A stretch of DNA of 64,000 nt from JAIVHA01 sp965367295. Lineage in GTDB: Bacteria > Pseudomonadota > Gammaproteobacteria > DSM-19610. The position numbers were made by a program, and so were the translations under genes. Position 1 is the stretch's first letter. The number at the start of each line of letters is the position of its first letter. The stretch spans positions 62,001-126,000 of the forward strand of contig CBDUHN010000001.1 in NCBI GenBank assembly GCA_965367295.1, written 5' to 3'. Below are positions 1 through 9,127 of the stretch, piece by piece. The notes under the pieces are model-generated. The model had not been told where the DNA came from. It worked only from the letters and a program-made list of their open reading frames with translations, and searched no databases.

Positions 1-2
1 AG

Positions 3-47
3 ATTGATGGCGTGGAAGGTACAGTCCTGAAAGTGGTACCCGTTTGA
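3..47 (+). CDS. C-terminal end of an unidentified protein (cut by the window edge)
   Basis: The third forward frame is open from the window edge and reads IDGVEGTVLKVVPV followed by TGA at 45-47. The other two forward frames stop within 30 bases. The residues look like a folded C-terminus, but 14 residues are too few to name a family. It would converge with the sensor kinase that ends at 87. The call rests only on frame openness and composition. Confidence 0.3.
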   Translation: MDGVEGTVLKVVPV

Positions 48-62
48 ATCGGGTCAGGATTC

Positions 63-87
63 ATCCGGTCAAGGTACTCTACCGGAT
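63..87. terminator. Inverted repeat between convergent genes
   Basis: ATCCGGT (63-69) and ACCGGAT (81-87) form a perfect 7-bp inverted repeat around an 11-nt spacer. A smaller repeat, ACCCG (38-42) and CGGGT (50-54), lies just upstream. The repeat sits where two convergent genes end, so a terminator role is plausible. No run of T follows on either strand, so this is a weak call. Confidence 0.3.
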
Positions 88-1337
88 CATGAATCTGGCG
101 AGTAAAGGCTATCCGATGATAGCGTGAAGCAAAACCGGCTTCCTGTACCCAGCATGGATTCGCCCCATATATTACCGCCGTGACGCCGCACCACACGATG
201 TGCGAGTGTCAGACCGACACCATTGCCGCTATACCGTATGTCATGATGCAACTTATGGAACAAGGTGAAGAGCTTGTTGGCATAACGCATATCAAAGCCA
301 ACACCATTATCCTCTACCACATAGACTGCCTGCGTCCCCTGATACTCACGATACACCCGAACGAGCGGGTTTTCCGTGTCAATAGTGAATTTCCAGGCAT
401 TGTCGATCAGTTGTGACATCAATTCCTTGAGCAGATATCGATCACCTTCAAGCTGCATTTCCGGATCGACAACGCACTTCACGTCATGCCCATAGCGCTG
501 GGAATTTCTCAGGTTGCCTACGATTTCCTCAACCAGGTGGCTTAGATCTACAGGCGTACGAATGATTTCCGTATTGGATACTCTGCGCACCTGCGCCAGT
601 TCCTCGATTTGTTGATTCATATGCATGCTGGCTTTATGAATACGCTGACAATAATCCTTTACCTGATCACTGTCATACTGTCCGTTGATTTCTTCCAACA
701 ATGCCTCACTGAATCCACACACCGAACGTAATGGCACCCGCAAATCGTGATTGATAACATCATAGAGGCCACTTATTTCGCTGTATGCGACACCAAGATC
801 TTTGCTCAAAAACGCTACTTCATATTCAAGATCCTGGCGACTGATCTGTTCCGGACGCTGCTGCCAGGCCAACTCGGCCGCAATCCGGCACGCAAACACC
901 CGCAATACCGATTGCTCCCCGTCGGAAAGCCGCATGGGTTTGTCGCTCATAATGGAAATCAGGCCCAGTCCATTGCTGTGCGAATCACCCAGCGGAACGC
1001 CGAAGAAGCTCTGTATTCCCAGTTCAATCATGAAAGAATCATTGGGATAGAGTTTGGTGACATTTTCAGGGATGTATTGCTGGCGTGAATCGAGCACGGT
1101 CTGGCAGGGTGTCCCGCCTAGTGGATACTCAACGTTTTCCCGGAATTCATCGTCAACCTGGAATAAAAAAGTGCGCATTTTTGAGCGAGAAGCATCAGCA
1201 TAAAGACTGATGCTGACGACCCGTGCGCTATAATAGGCAGCCAGATCCCGCACGCAATCATGGTAAAAATCGGGGTTTGCAATGGCGGAAGAACGTTGCG
1301 CCAGGCGCGAAAGAATATCCTGTGTATGAGTATGCAC
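87..1337 (-). CDS. GAF-domain sensor histidine kinase
   Basis: Cytoplasmic sensor kinase of about 416 residues without membrane segments. A GAF domain fills roughly the first 160 residues. It is followed by a HisKA box (INHDLRVPL, with the phospho-acceptor His) and a HATPase domain with N box (IDNAWKF) and G boxes (EDNGVGFD, GNGVGLTLAH). The HisKA/HATPase pair resembles that of phytochrome-type kinases. I chose the GTG at 1335-1337 because a strong GGAGGT lies 4 nt upstream. The frame stays open to an ATG at 1511, but that extension is poor in domain-like sequence. No response regulator is adjacent, so the partner is unknown. It is divergent from metH. Confidence 0.85.
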   Translation of the reverse strand: MHTHTQDILSRLAQRSSAIANPDFYHDCVRDLAAYYSARVVSISLYADASRSKMRTFLFQVDDEFRENVEYPLGGTPCQTVLDSRQQYIPENVTKLYPNDSFMIELGIQSFFGVPLGDSHSNGLGLISIMSDKPMRLSDGEQSVLRVFACRIAAELAWQQRPEQISRQDLEYEVAFLSKDLGVAYSEISGLYDVINHDLRVPLRSVCGFSEALLEEINGQYDSDQVKDYCQRIHKASMHMNQQIEELAQVRRVSNTEIIRTPVDLSHLVEEIVGNLRNSQRYGHDVKCVVDPEMQLEGDRYLLKELMSQLIDNAWKFTIDTENPLVRVYREYQGTQAVYVVEDNGVGFDMRYANKLFTLFHKLHHDIRYSGNGVGLTLAHRVVRRHGGNIWGESMLGTGSRFCFTLSSDSLYSPDS

Positions 1338-1775
1338 GCTCACCTCCCTGCATGAGTGATGTTGGGAAAACTGGACTTGAGTGCAGTTTTGGATCATAGC
1401 CCTGTGCCTCATATAAACCCTGAATTTCACCAGTGAAATACCGGAGTCTCGCGCAGCGGTATTGGTTATAACCAAGTCTTGGCTTATGTCACTTGCAACG
1501 CAATGCAACATTGCAAGGATTTTGTGAAGCGGGGGTTAATTCTGTGTTTACATTCTCCGGGAGAATGAATATAAAGCGATGCTTGTCCCGATACGTCCAT
1601 ACCAGGCCTGTTTGCCGAGGGAAGGGAGTGCCCGGGTCAAATGGGCGAGGCACCACTATTCCATCATCCCAATATGGATTTGATGTCCGTACGCACCAGG
1701 GGCAGACTCGCGACCGTACATGGGATTCATGATACAATTCTGAACTTTTATTAGCCCCAGGCATTTGATCCCAAT
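1338..1775. promoter_or_regulatory. Divergent intergenic region with a 14-bp palindrome
   Basis: About 440 bases separate the kinase and metH starts. A perfect 14-nt palindrome, TTGGTTATAACCAA, lies at 1462-1475 and could be an operator for either gene. Two small hairpins are also visible: GCAATG/CATTGC (1500-1514) and CATTCTC/GAGAATG (1551-1567). No Shine-Dalgarno is obvious before the metH ATG. I looked for cobalamin and S-adenosylhomocysteine riboswitch cores, which are common near metH, and did not find their conserved boxes. No convincing coding frame was seen. Confidence 0.45.
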
Positions 1776-4700
1776 ATGAAAAGCCTCTCCGACCTGCTGC
1801 AGGAACGCATTCTCATCCTTGATGGTGCCATGGGCACCATGATCCAAAGCTACAAGCTGGACGAAGCTGATTACCGGGGGGAACGGTTCAAGGACTGGCC
1901 TTCGGATCTCAAGGGCAATAACGACCTGCTGTCTTTGACACAGCCCACGATCATTCGCGATATTCACAAGGCCTACCTGGAGGCCGGTGCGGATATCGTC
2001 GAGACCAACACCTTCAATTCCACCCGGACCTCGCTGGCGGATTATGGCCAGGAAGACCTGGTATACGAACTGAATTACGCCTCCGCAAAACTGGCGCGTG
2101 AGGCCTGTGATGCCTATACGACGGACGATAAGCCTCGCCTCGTCGCCGGGGTGCTTGGGCCAACCAGCAAGACAGCTTCCATCTCGCCGGATGTGAACAA
2201 CCCCGGCTTTCGCAACGTCACCTTCGACGAACTGCGCGACACCTATTACGAAGCCACCAAGGGGCTGGTGGACGGCGGTGCCGATATCATTCTCATCGAA
2301 ACCATCTTCGATACCCTCAATGCCAAGGCTGCCGCCTTCGCGGTACAGACCTATTTCGAGGATACCGGCAACACCCGTCCGGTGATGATCTCCGGCACGA
2401 TCACCGATGCGTCCGGCCGTACCCTGTCAGGCCAGACGGCCGAGGCCTTCTTCAATTCACTGCGTCATATCCAACCTGTTTCTCTCGGCTTCAACTGCGC
2501 CCTCGGCGCCAAGCAACTGCGCGAGCACATCGAGGAACTGGCCGGCATCGCCGACTGTGGCGTAAATGCACACCCCAATGCCGGTTTGCCCAATGAGTTT
2601 GGCGAATATGATGAATCCCCAGAAGCCATGGCAAAAGAAATCGGCGAATGGGCCGCAGCCGGTTTTCTGAATATCATCGGCGGCTGCTGCGGTACCACAC
2701 CCCCGCATATCAAGGCCATCGCCGAGGCGGTTGGCAAGCACCCGCCACGCCGCATCCCCCAGCATGATCACACCCTGCGCCTCTCGGGTCTGGAACCCTG
2801 CAACATCCGTCCCGACTCGCTGTTTGTAAACGTCGGCGAACGCACCAACGTCACCGGTTCCGCTGTTTTCAAGAAAATGATTCTTAACGGCGATTACGAC
2901 AAGGCACTCGATGTGGCACGCCAGCAGGTGGAAAACGGGGCTCAGGTCATCGACATCAACATGGATGAAGGCATGCTGGATGGCCAGGAAGCCATGGTTA
3001 CCTTCCTCAGTCTGATCGCTTCCGAACCGGACATTTCACGCGTACCGGTTATGCTCGACTCATCAAAATGGCCAATTATCGAAGCCGGGCTGAAATGTAT
3101 TCAGGGCAAAGGCATCGTCAACTCAATTTCCATGAAAGAAGGCGAAGCCGAGTTCATCCGCCAGGCGAAGTTGTGTCGGAAATACGGTGCCGCAATCATT
3201 GTCATGGCGTTCGATGAAACCGGCCAGGCTGACACCAGGGCACGCAAGGTGGAAATCTGTGCACGCGCATACAGCATACTGACTGAACAGGTTGGATTCC
3301 CGGCCGAAGACATCATTTTCGATCCCAACATCTTCGCAATCGCAACCGGTATCGAAGAGCACAACAACTATGGCGTGGATTTCATCGAGGCCACACGTGA
3401 AATCAAACGCACCCTGCCGCACGCCAAAATCAGCGGTGGTGTATCCAATGTATCCTTCTCCTTCCGCGGCAATAATACGGTACGGGAGGCGATTCACGCC
3501 GTATTTCTGTATCACGCAATACAGGCTGGAATGGATATGGGTATCGTCAATGCCGGCCAGCTGGCCATCTACGAGGAAATCCCCAAGGAGTTGCTTGATT
3601 GCGTCGAGGATGTGGTGCTCAATCGGAATCCCGACGCCACTGAACGTCTGCTGGAAATCGCCGATCGCTACAAGGGCGATGGTAGCACTGTCGAGAAAAA
3701 GGAAGACCTGGCCTGGCGTGAATGGCCGGTTGCCAAACGTCTGGAGCATGCCCTGGTAAAGGGTATCGATGCCTACGTGGACGAAGACACCGAAGCGGCA
3801 CGTCAAAGTTTCGAGCGGCCGATCCAGGTCATTGAAGGGCCACTCATGGACGGCATGAACGTGGTGGGTGATCTGTTTGGTGCCGGCAAGATGTTTCTTC
3901 CCCAGGTCGTGAAATCCGCCCGAGTAATGAAAAAAGCAGTGGCCTACCTATTACCCTACATCGAGGCGGAAAAGGATGGCAGCACCAAAGCCAAAGGCAA
4001 GATCCTTATGGCTACGGTCAAGGGTGATGTGCATGACATCGGCAAGAACATCGTTGGGGTAGTGTTGCAATGCAATAATTTTGAAGTCATTGACATGGGG
4101 GTCATGGTACCCGCACAGAAGATCCTCGACCGGGCCCGTGAGGAAAACGTCGATATCATCGGTCTGTCCGGCCTCATCACTCCCTCGCTGGACGAAATGG
4201 CACACGTCGCAAAAGAGATGCGACGGGAGGGCTTTACCATCCCCTTGCTGATTGGCGGCGCCACCACTTCCCGTGTACACACCGCAGTGAAGATTGAGCC
4301 CGGCTACAATGGCACTACCGTGTACGTAAAGGATGCCTCGAGAGCCGTTGGCGTAGCCCAGAACCTGGTCAGCGAGGACAATGCCACCACCTTCATCGCC
4401 AAGGTGAAGGAAGAATACGAATCGGTGCGAGAAATGCACAAGGGCAAGACTCGCAAAACCCAATGGTTGACCATAAAGGATGCCCGTGCCAACAAAGCGA
4501 ATATTGACTGGTCCGGCTACATACCCACTGTCCCCGAATTCACTGGAACGCGAATTTTCGAAGACTATTCGCTGAAAGAAATCGCGAAATACATCGATTG
4601 GTCACCTTTTTTCAAAGCCTGGGAACTGGTTGGCAGCTACCCAAAAATTCTTGACGATGAGGTAGTCGGCGAACATGCACGCCAGGTGTTCGAGGATGCA

Positions 4701-5480
4701 CAGAAAATGCTGTCTTCGATTATCGATGAGCAATGGCTGACCGCTCGTGCCGTTATCGGCCTCTACCCTGCCAATCAGGTCGGTGACGATGACATCGAAC
4801 TCTATACCGATGAGGCACGATCCACGGTACTCACCACCCTTCACCACCTGCGCCAGCAAAACCAGAAGCCACCGGGCCGCCCCAACCAGTGTCTGAGCGA
4901 CTTTGTTGCACCAAAGGATTCCGGCATTCGGGATTACATGGGGGCATTCGCACTCACCAGCGGCATCGGCATCGACGAACACCTGAAACGCTTCGAGGCT
5001 GATCACGATGACTATCAGGCTATCATGCTGAAGGCACTGGCTGACCGGCTTGCCGAGGCCTTCGCCGAGTTAATGCATGAACGGGTGCGTAAGGAATTCT
5101 GGGGTTACGCTTCCGATGAGGCACTGAGCAATGATGAGCTTATCCATGAGTCATACAAGGGCATTCGCCCGGCTCCCGGCTATCCCGCCTGTCCTGATCA
5201 CACTGAAAAGGCATTGCTCTGGGAATTGATCAAACCCGATCAGCAGATTGGCCTGAACATCACCGAATCATTTGCCATGGTACCTACCGCCGCAGTCAGC
5301 GGCTGGTATTTCGGACATCCTGACGCGAAATATTTCGGCGTGGGAAAAATCAACCGGGACCAGGTCGCTGACTACGCGGACCGCAAGGACATGAGTCTTG
5401 CCGAGGCCGAACGCTGGCTATCACCGAATCTGGGTTATGACCCGGATGATGTCGACGAGTCCAGCGTTGCCAATGGATGA
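1776..5480 (+). CDS. metH: Cobalamin-dependent methionine synthase
   Basis: Transfers the methyl group of 5-methyltetrahydrofolate to homocysteine through methylcobalamin. At 1234 residues it matches the full-length E. coli enzyme, and all four modules are present in order. The homocysteine domain (about 1-320) has zinc ligands C241, C304 and C305. The pterin-binding domain spans about 350-620. The cobalamin cap and Rossmann domains (about 650-890) carry D751-x-H753-x-x-G756, the cobalt-coordinating His motif. The AdoMet-dependent reactivation domain follows (about 900-1234, with RPAPGYPACPDH). It starts at ATG 1776, and a cnoX-like gene follows after 47 nt, so co-transcription is possible. 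I see no frameshift or missing catalytic residue. Confidence 0.98.
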   Translation: MKSLSDLLQERILILDGAMGTMIQSYKLDEADYRGERFKDWPSDLKGNNDLLSLTQPTIIRDIHKAYLEAGADIVETNTFNSTRTSLADYGQEDLVYELNYASAKLAREACDAYTTDDKPRLVAGVLGPTSKTASISPDVNNPGFRNVTFDELRDTYYEATKGLVDGGADIILIETIFDTLNAKAAAFAVQTYFEDTGNTRPVMISGTITDASGRTLSGQTAEAFFNSLRHIQPVSLGFNCALGAKQLREHIEELAGIADCGVNAHPNAGLPNEFGEYDESPEAMAKEIGEWAAAGFLNIIGGCCGTTPPHIKAIAEAVGKHPPRRIPQHDHTLRLSGLEPCNIRPDSLFVNVGERTNVTGSAVFKKMILNGDYDKALDVARQQVENGAQVIDINMDEGMLDGQEAMVTFLSLIASEPDISRVPVMLDSSKWPIIEAGLKCIQGKGIVNSISMKEGEAEFIRQAKLCRKYGAAIIVMAFDETGQADTRARKVEICARAYSILTEQVGFPAEDIIFDPNIFAIATGIEEHNNYGVDFIEATREIKRTLPHAKISGGVSNVSFSFRGNNTVREAIHAVFLYHAIQAGMDMGIVNAGQLAIYEEIPKELLDCVEDVVLNRNPDATERLLEIADRYKGDGSTVEKKEDLAWREWPVAKRLEHALVKGIDAYVDEDTEAARQSFERPIQVIEGPLMDGMNVVGDLFGAGKMFLPQVVKSARVMKKAVAYLLPYIEAEKDGSTKAKGKILMATVKGDVHDIGKNIVGVVLQCNNFEVIDMGVMVPAQKILDRAREENVDIIGLSGLITPSLDEMAHVAKEMRREGFTIPLLIGGATTSRVHTAVKIEPGYNGTTVYVKDASRAVGVAQNLVSEDNATTFIAKVKEEYESVREMHKGKTRKTQWLTIKDARANKANIDWSGYIPTVPEFTGTRIFEDYSLKEIAKYIDWSPFFKAWELVGSYPKILDDEVVGEHARQVFEDAQKMLSSIIDEQWLTARAVIGLYPANQVGDDDIELYTDEARSTVLTTLHHLRQQNQKPPGRPNQCLSDFVAPKDSGIRDYMGAFALTSGIGIDEHLKRFEADHDDYQAIMLKALADRLAEAFAELMHERVRKEFWGYASDEALSNDELIHESYKGIRPAPGYPACPDHTEKALLWELIKPDQQIGLNITESFAMVPTAAVSGWYFGHPDAKYFGVGKINRDQVADYADRKDMSLAEAERWLSPNLGYDPDDVDESSVANG

Positions 5481-5527
5481 TCGTAACATCCTGACGGAAC
5501 TATCCTGATAGTGGAAAAAAGCTCTAA

Positions 5528-6391
5528 ATGACCGGGACCAATTATATTTTTGATGGGACTGAAGAGAATTTCCAACAGCTCGCGGTGGAAAATTCAAAAA
5601 AAGGCCTCGTACTGGTGAATTTCTGGACCGCCAAAGCCGGACCTTGCCTGAAACTATGGCAGGTACTGGAGTCTTTGAGTCAGGAATACAAGGGGCGGTT
5701 CCTGCTGGTGAACGTAAATACCGATACGCAGAAACGCCTGGTGCGGGAAACCGGGATCACCAGCGTACCAACGGTCAAAATATTTAATAATGGCACTGTG
5801 GTTGAATCCATTCATGGTGCGCAATCGGCGTCTTCACTGCGCCCCATTATCAATAAATATCTGCCTTCCGTCCTGAACCCGGCTATCGCCCAGGCATTGC
5901 ATGCCTATCAGAATGGAGCGGTAATGGAGGCCCTGAAAATCCTGGCCGATGCCAGCAGAAAAGAACCGGATGACATCCGGCTTCATGCAACGAGTATGAA
6001 ATTACTGTTTCGTGAGCGACACTATGCGGATGTGGCGAAATACCATGCCGACCTGTCAGATCTCGTAAAGGGAGATAATGAAATCAGGCAGGTGGCGATA
6101 CATGCTGAATTATTGCAAATGGCTGAGCAGGCACCTTCCATCGAGGAACTGGATCAGCATCTGCGTGATCATCCGGAGGATTTCGCCAGCCTGTTGAAGC
6201 GTGCCGCACTGGCCCTGCTGCAGGACGACTATGAATACGCGTTGGAATGTCTGTTTTATGTATTCCGACAGGACCGGCAATACCGTGATGGATTCCCCCA
6301 CAAGGCTATGCTCTCCTTGTTCGCGCTCCTGGGAAAAGACCACTCCCTGACAAAAGAATTCCAGCAGCGAATGCAGGAAATCCTTCACTAG
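5528..6391 (+). CDS. cnoX: CnoX/YbbN-like thioredoxin-fold TPR protein
   Basis: An N-terminal thioredoxin fold (about 1-110) is followed by a helical TPR-like tail (about 115-287). At 287 residues this is the length and architecture of E. coli YbbN/CnoX, a chaperedoxin that holds unfolded clients and hands them to GroEL and DnaK. The redox motif reads A37-G-P-C40 in place of CGPC, so the nucleophilic first Cys is absent, as it is in E. coli YbbN (SxxC). A holdase or mixed-disulfide role is therefore more likely than a dithiol reductase role. It lies 47 nt after metH. The Shine-Dalgarno is weak. Confidence 0.85.
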   Translation: MTGTNYIFDGTEENFQQLAVENSKKGLVLVNFWTAKAGPCLKLWQVLESLSQEYKGRFLLVNVNTDTQKRLVRETGITSVPTVKIFNNGTVVESIHGAQSASSLRPIINKYLPSVLNPAIAQALHAYQNGAVMEALKILADASRKEPDDIRLHATSMKLLFRERHYADVAKYHADLSDLVKGDNEIRQVAIHAELLQMAEQAPSIEELDQHLRDHPEDFASLLKRAALALLQDDYEYALECLFYVFRQDRQYRDGFPHKAMLSLFALLGKDHSLTKEFQQRMQEILH

Positions 6392-6394
6392 CAA

Positions 6395-6426
6395 AGCGCC
6401 CATCGATGCGAAAGCATAGGGGCGCT
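6395..6426 (+). terminator. Hairpin with GAAA tetraloop after cnoX
   Basis: AGCGCCC (6395-6401) pairs with GGGCGCT (6420-6426). Inside it, ATGC-GAAA-GCAT (6406-6417) forms a second helix closed by a GNRA tetraloop. The hairpin begins four bases after the cnoX stop. The T-run that would make it a classical intrinsic terminator is missing, so it may instead be an mRNA 3-prime end stabiliser. Confidence 0.5.
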
Positions 6427-6543
6427 ACGCAAGATCCGACATGCACTACCCTGTCCGCGTCACAGACTGCGATACCTGGACATCCCCCTGTCGATATGGC
6501 CTTGTCCATGATGACAACAAGTAACGATATGACGGAATCACTG

Positions 6544-7239
6544 ATGAAAAACACAATCCTTATCACCGGTTCCAATCGCGGCATAGGCCTGGAACTGGTG
6601 CGCTGGTATGCCGAAGCAGGATGGCTTGTTCATGCATGTTGCCGCAATCCTGCCGGGGCATCGGAACTACACACCCTTTCCGATCGACATAAAGGAATCC
6701 AGGTCCATCCCCTGGATGTAACGGACATTTCCCAGATAGCCGCGCTCGCAGAGAAGTTAAGGGGGAAGCCGATCGATATTTTGTTTAATAATGCCGGAAT
6801 CTATGGTCAGGATGATGCCAGTTTTGGCAACACCAGCGAGCAATTGTGGCTGGATTGCTTTCGCATCAATACAATTGCCCCGGTAAAGATATGCGAAGCA
6901 TTTATCGATCAGGTTGCGGCAAGTCATCACAAACTTATCGCCACCATGAGTAGTAAAATGGGCAGCATGTCAGACAATGGCTCAGGAGGAAGTTATGTCT
7001 ATCGCTCCTCGAAAGCTGCGCTGAATGCGGCCATGAAAAGCATGGCCATTGATCTCCTACCCAGGGGGATTCTGGTAGCCATTCTGCATCCCGGATGGGT
7101 CAAAACCGACATGGGCGGCCCGCAGGCCGAAATCAGCACCCGGGACTGTGTTCAACATCTCAGCCAGGTGATTGAAAAGGTAACCCCGGATAATTCTGGA
7201 AGCTTTTTCGATATTGATGGCAGCATCATCCCCTGGTGA
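6544..7239 (+). CDS. Short-chain dehydrogenase/reductase
   Basis: NAD(P)-dependent oxidoreductase of the classical SDR family, about 231 residues. The cofactor motif TGSNRGIG lies at the N-terminus, NNAG is present near residue 80, and the catalytic Tyr/Lys occur as YRSSK. The frame is open upstream to 6406, but family alignment begins at MKNTILITG, so I place the start at 6544. The substrate cannot be told from sequence. The sequence resembles the small C-factor/CsgA-like SDRs that often occur as lone housekeeping genes. Confidence 0.85.
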   Translation: MKNTILITGSNRGIGLELVRWYAEAGWLVHACCRNPAGASELHTLSDRHKGIQVHPLDVTDISQIAALAEKLRGKPIDILFNNAGIYGQDDASFGNTSEQLWLDCFRINTIAPVKICEAFIDQVAASHHKLIATMSSKMGSMSDNGSGGSYVYRSSKAALNAAMKSMAIDLLPRGILVAILHPGWVKTDMGGPQAEISTRDCVQHLSQVIEKVTPDNSGSFFDIDGSIIPW

Positions 7240-7356
7240 AGCCTTTTCCACCCGCGTAATGGAGATGAAATCCTGCTTTCACTCCGATATAGTGCTATCA
7301 ATGCATATCATGCCTTGTTCAGGCAGACTCTTTGCGGGCTACCCGGATCATCAACC

Positions 7357-8145
7357 ATGCGCGCACTGCTTTTTGATCTCGACGGCGTCCTCTATCAAGG
7401 CAACGAAGCCATCCCCGGCGCATTAGAAACCATCGAATGGGTACAGGCCAAACATATCCCCTACCTGTTTGTCACCAATACCAGCTCGAAACCCCGCACT
7501 GCCATATGTCACAAACTATCAGGCATGGGCATTAAAACCGTTAAAGAGCACATTCTAAGCCCACCTGTAGCTGCCGCCTGCTGGCTGAAAATGAACACAA
7601 ATGATCCGGTTGCCCTGTTTGTTCCCACGGAAACCCGCAGCGAGTTTTCCGGTATTCCCCTGTGGAATGGTGATCCAAAACAGGCGGTGGGTGCTGTGGT
7701 GATTGGTGATCTGGCGGATGATTGGAACTTTTCACTCATGAATCAGGCTTTCTGTTGTCTGATGCAGGATCCACGGCCGGTGTTGATCGCGCTGGGCATG
7801 ACCCGGTACTGGAAATCTGCAGATGGACTCAAGCTGGATGCCGGTCCTTTTGTTGCTGCGCTACAATATGCTTCCGGAGTCGAACCACTCGTAACCGGAA
7901 AGCCTGCGGCCACCTTTTTCCAAACTGCTGCGGATACCCTGGGCGTGGATCCACATCAGATCATGATGATCGGCGATGATATTCGTGGTGATGTGGCAGG
8001 CGCCCAGCAGGCCGGTATGCAGGCCGCTTTGGTAAAAACCGGGAAATTCCATCCGAACGATCTCGATCAAGCAATACGACCTGATGCGCTATTCAATTCA
8101 ATACAGGACCTACCGACCTGGTATGAACAGCGCATCTCCGAATAA
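7357..8145 (+). CDS. HAD-IIA family phosphatase (LHPP/HDHD2-like)
   Basis: Haloacid-dehalogenase hydrolase of subfamily IIA, about 262 residues. Motif I is D7-L-D9-G-V, with the nucleophile and acid/base Asp at the extreme N-terminus, which fixes the start at 7357 rather than the upstream in-frame codon at 7315. The motif III/IV region reads MMIGDDIRGDVAGA, as in HAD-IIA enzymes. The closest recognisable relatives are the phospholysine/phosphohistidine pyrophosphatase (LHPP) group rather than NagD. The true substrate is not determined. It converges with adk. Confidence 0.85.
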   Translation: MRALLFDLDGVLYQGNEAIPGALETIEWVQAKHIPYLFVTNTSSKPRTAICHKLSGMGIKTVKEHILSPPVAAACWLKMNTNDPVALFVPTETRSEFSGIPLWNGDPKQAVGAVVIGDLADDWNFSLMNQAFCCLMQDPRPVLIALGMTRYWKSADGLKLDAGPFVAALQYASGVEPLVTGKPAATFFQTAADTLGVDPHQIMMIGDDIRGDVAGAQQAGMQAALVKTGKFHPNDLDQAIRPDALFNSIQDLPTWYEQRISE

Positions 8146-8176
8146 AACGCCGCTGTTTTTCTAATCTCCAAAGCAA

Positions 8177-8205
8177 GAAACCCCCGCCACAAGGGCGAGG
8201 GTTTC
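8177..8205 (-). terminator. Intrinsic terminator of adk
   Basis: Read on the minus strand, GAAACCCTCGCC (8205-8194) and GGCGGGGGTTTC (8188-8177) form a 12-bp stem with one mismatch and a short loop, followed by TTGCTTT. It lies between the adk stop and the HAD gene stop and may serve both convergent transcripts. Confidence 0.75.
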
Positions 8206-8231
8206 CGGTGCATGGAAAGATATACGGCCAA

Positions 8232-8885
8232 TTACATGCCGAGTTTTTCCTTGATTGCAGCCACAACCGTATCGCTGGAGGTTGCATTCACCTTCATCAA
8301 CTGCCCCAGCTTTTCATAGAATGATGCCAGTGGTGCGGTCTTTTCATTATAGGTATCGAGACGCTTGCTGATGGCCTCCTCGGTTTCATCATCACGCTGA
8401 ATAACCGGGCTTCCACACTTGTCGCATACACCTTCCACCTTGGTGGGCTTGCTCTTGGTGTTATAGATTTCCTGACAATCCGAATTGGAGCAGGTGCGAC
8501 GCGTGGTCAGGCGATCAAGAATCACATCACGGGGTACATCAAGATCCACCACTGCATCCAGTTTGATATTCAGCTTATCCAGCATGGCATTCAACGCTTC
8601 CGCCTGTGGAATGGTGCGCGGGAAGCCGTCCAGCAAGAAGCCATTGGCACAATCGGGCTGCACCAAACGTTCTGCCATCAGTCCCATGATCAACTCATCG
8701 GGCACCAGGTCGCCAGCCTTCATAAATGCCTCGGCCTTTTTGCCAAGCTCAGTTCCTTCCTTTACCGCACCGCGCAGGATATCGCCGGTGGAGATCTGCA
8801 CCGAGCCGTCGATGGCCGTCAACATCTTGGAAACCGTGCCCTTGCCGGCACCGGGCGCACCTAACAGAATCAACTTCACAATCAT
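8232..8885 (-). CDS. adk: Adenylate kinase
   Basis: Catalyses ATP + AMP = 2 ADP. Length is about 217 residues, the long-lid form. The P-loop is GAPGAGKGT (about 9-17) and the AMP-binding region DGFPRT is at 86-91. The LID carries four cysteines, C132, C137, C154 and C157, which fit a structural zinc site as in Gram-positive and some proteobacterial adenylate kinases; E. coli Adk lacks them. AAGGAG is only 2 nt from the ATG at 8885 but 8 nt from an in-frame GTG at 8879, so translation may start at VKLILLGAPG, matching the usual N-terminus better. Confidence 0.97.
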   Translation of the reverse strand: MIVKLILLGAPGAGKGTVSKMLTAIDGSVQISTGDILRGAVKEGTELGKKAEAFMKAGDLVPDELIMGLMAERLVQPDCANGFLLDGFPRTIPQAEALNAMLDKLNIKLDAVVDLDVPRDVILDRLTTRRTCSNSDCQEIYNTKSKPTKVEGVCDKCGSPVIQRDDETEEAISKRLDTYNEKTAPLASFYEKLGQLMKVNATSSDTVVAAIKEKLGM

Positions 8886-9082
8886 TTCTCCTTTGACTTC
8901 TACTAACGTGTTGTTTTATATGGCCCGCTATCACATTTTGCGCAGGGTATAACCGCGCATTCTGGACCATTCGCAACCTGGGTTCAAATTCAAATGACCA
9001 GCCCCCTCCATGCGGAAAATTTATCGCCGGGAAAAGACCCTGAACGTCATCCAGGATCGAAGGATTGTGTGAGGGGGGAACC

Positions 9083-9109
9083 GGGCCCCGGGTGGACATC
9101 CGGGGGCCC
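9083..9109. terminator. Very GC-rich hairpin downstream of the response regulator
   Basis: GGGCCCC (9083-9089) pairs with GGGGCCC (9103-9109), with further GG/CC pairing inside and a loop around TGGACAT. It lies 19 bases beyond the stop of the minus-strand response regulator gene. There is no T-run, so it may be a Rho-assisted terminator or a 3-prime stabiliser. Confidence 0.45.
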
Positions 9110-9127
9110 ATGGGATTACCGGCTCTA

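Noticed and set aside
1512..1775. Cobalamin or S-adenosylhomocysteine riboswitch before metH
   Set aside because: I looked for the conserved boxes of both classes and found neither. A weak variant could be missed by eye.
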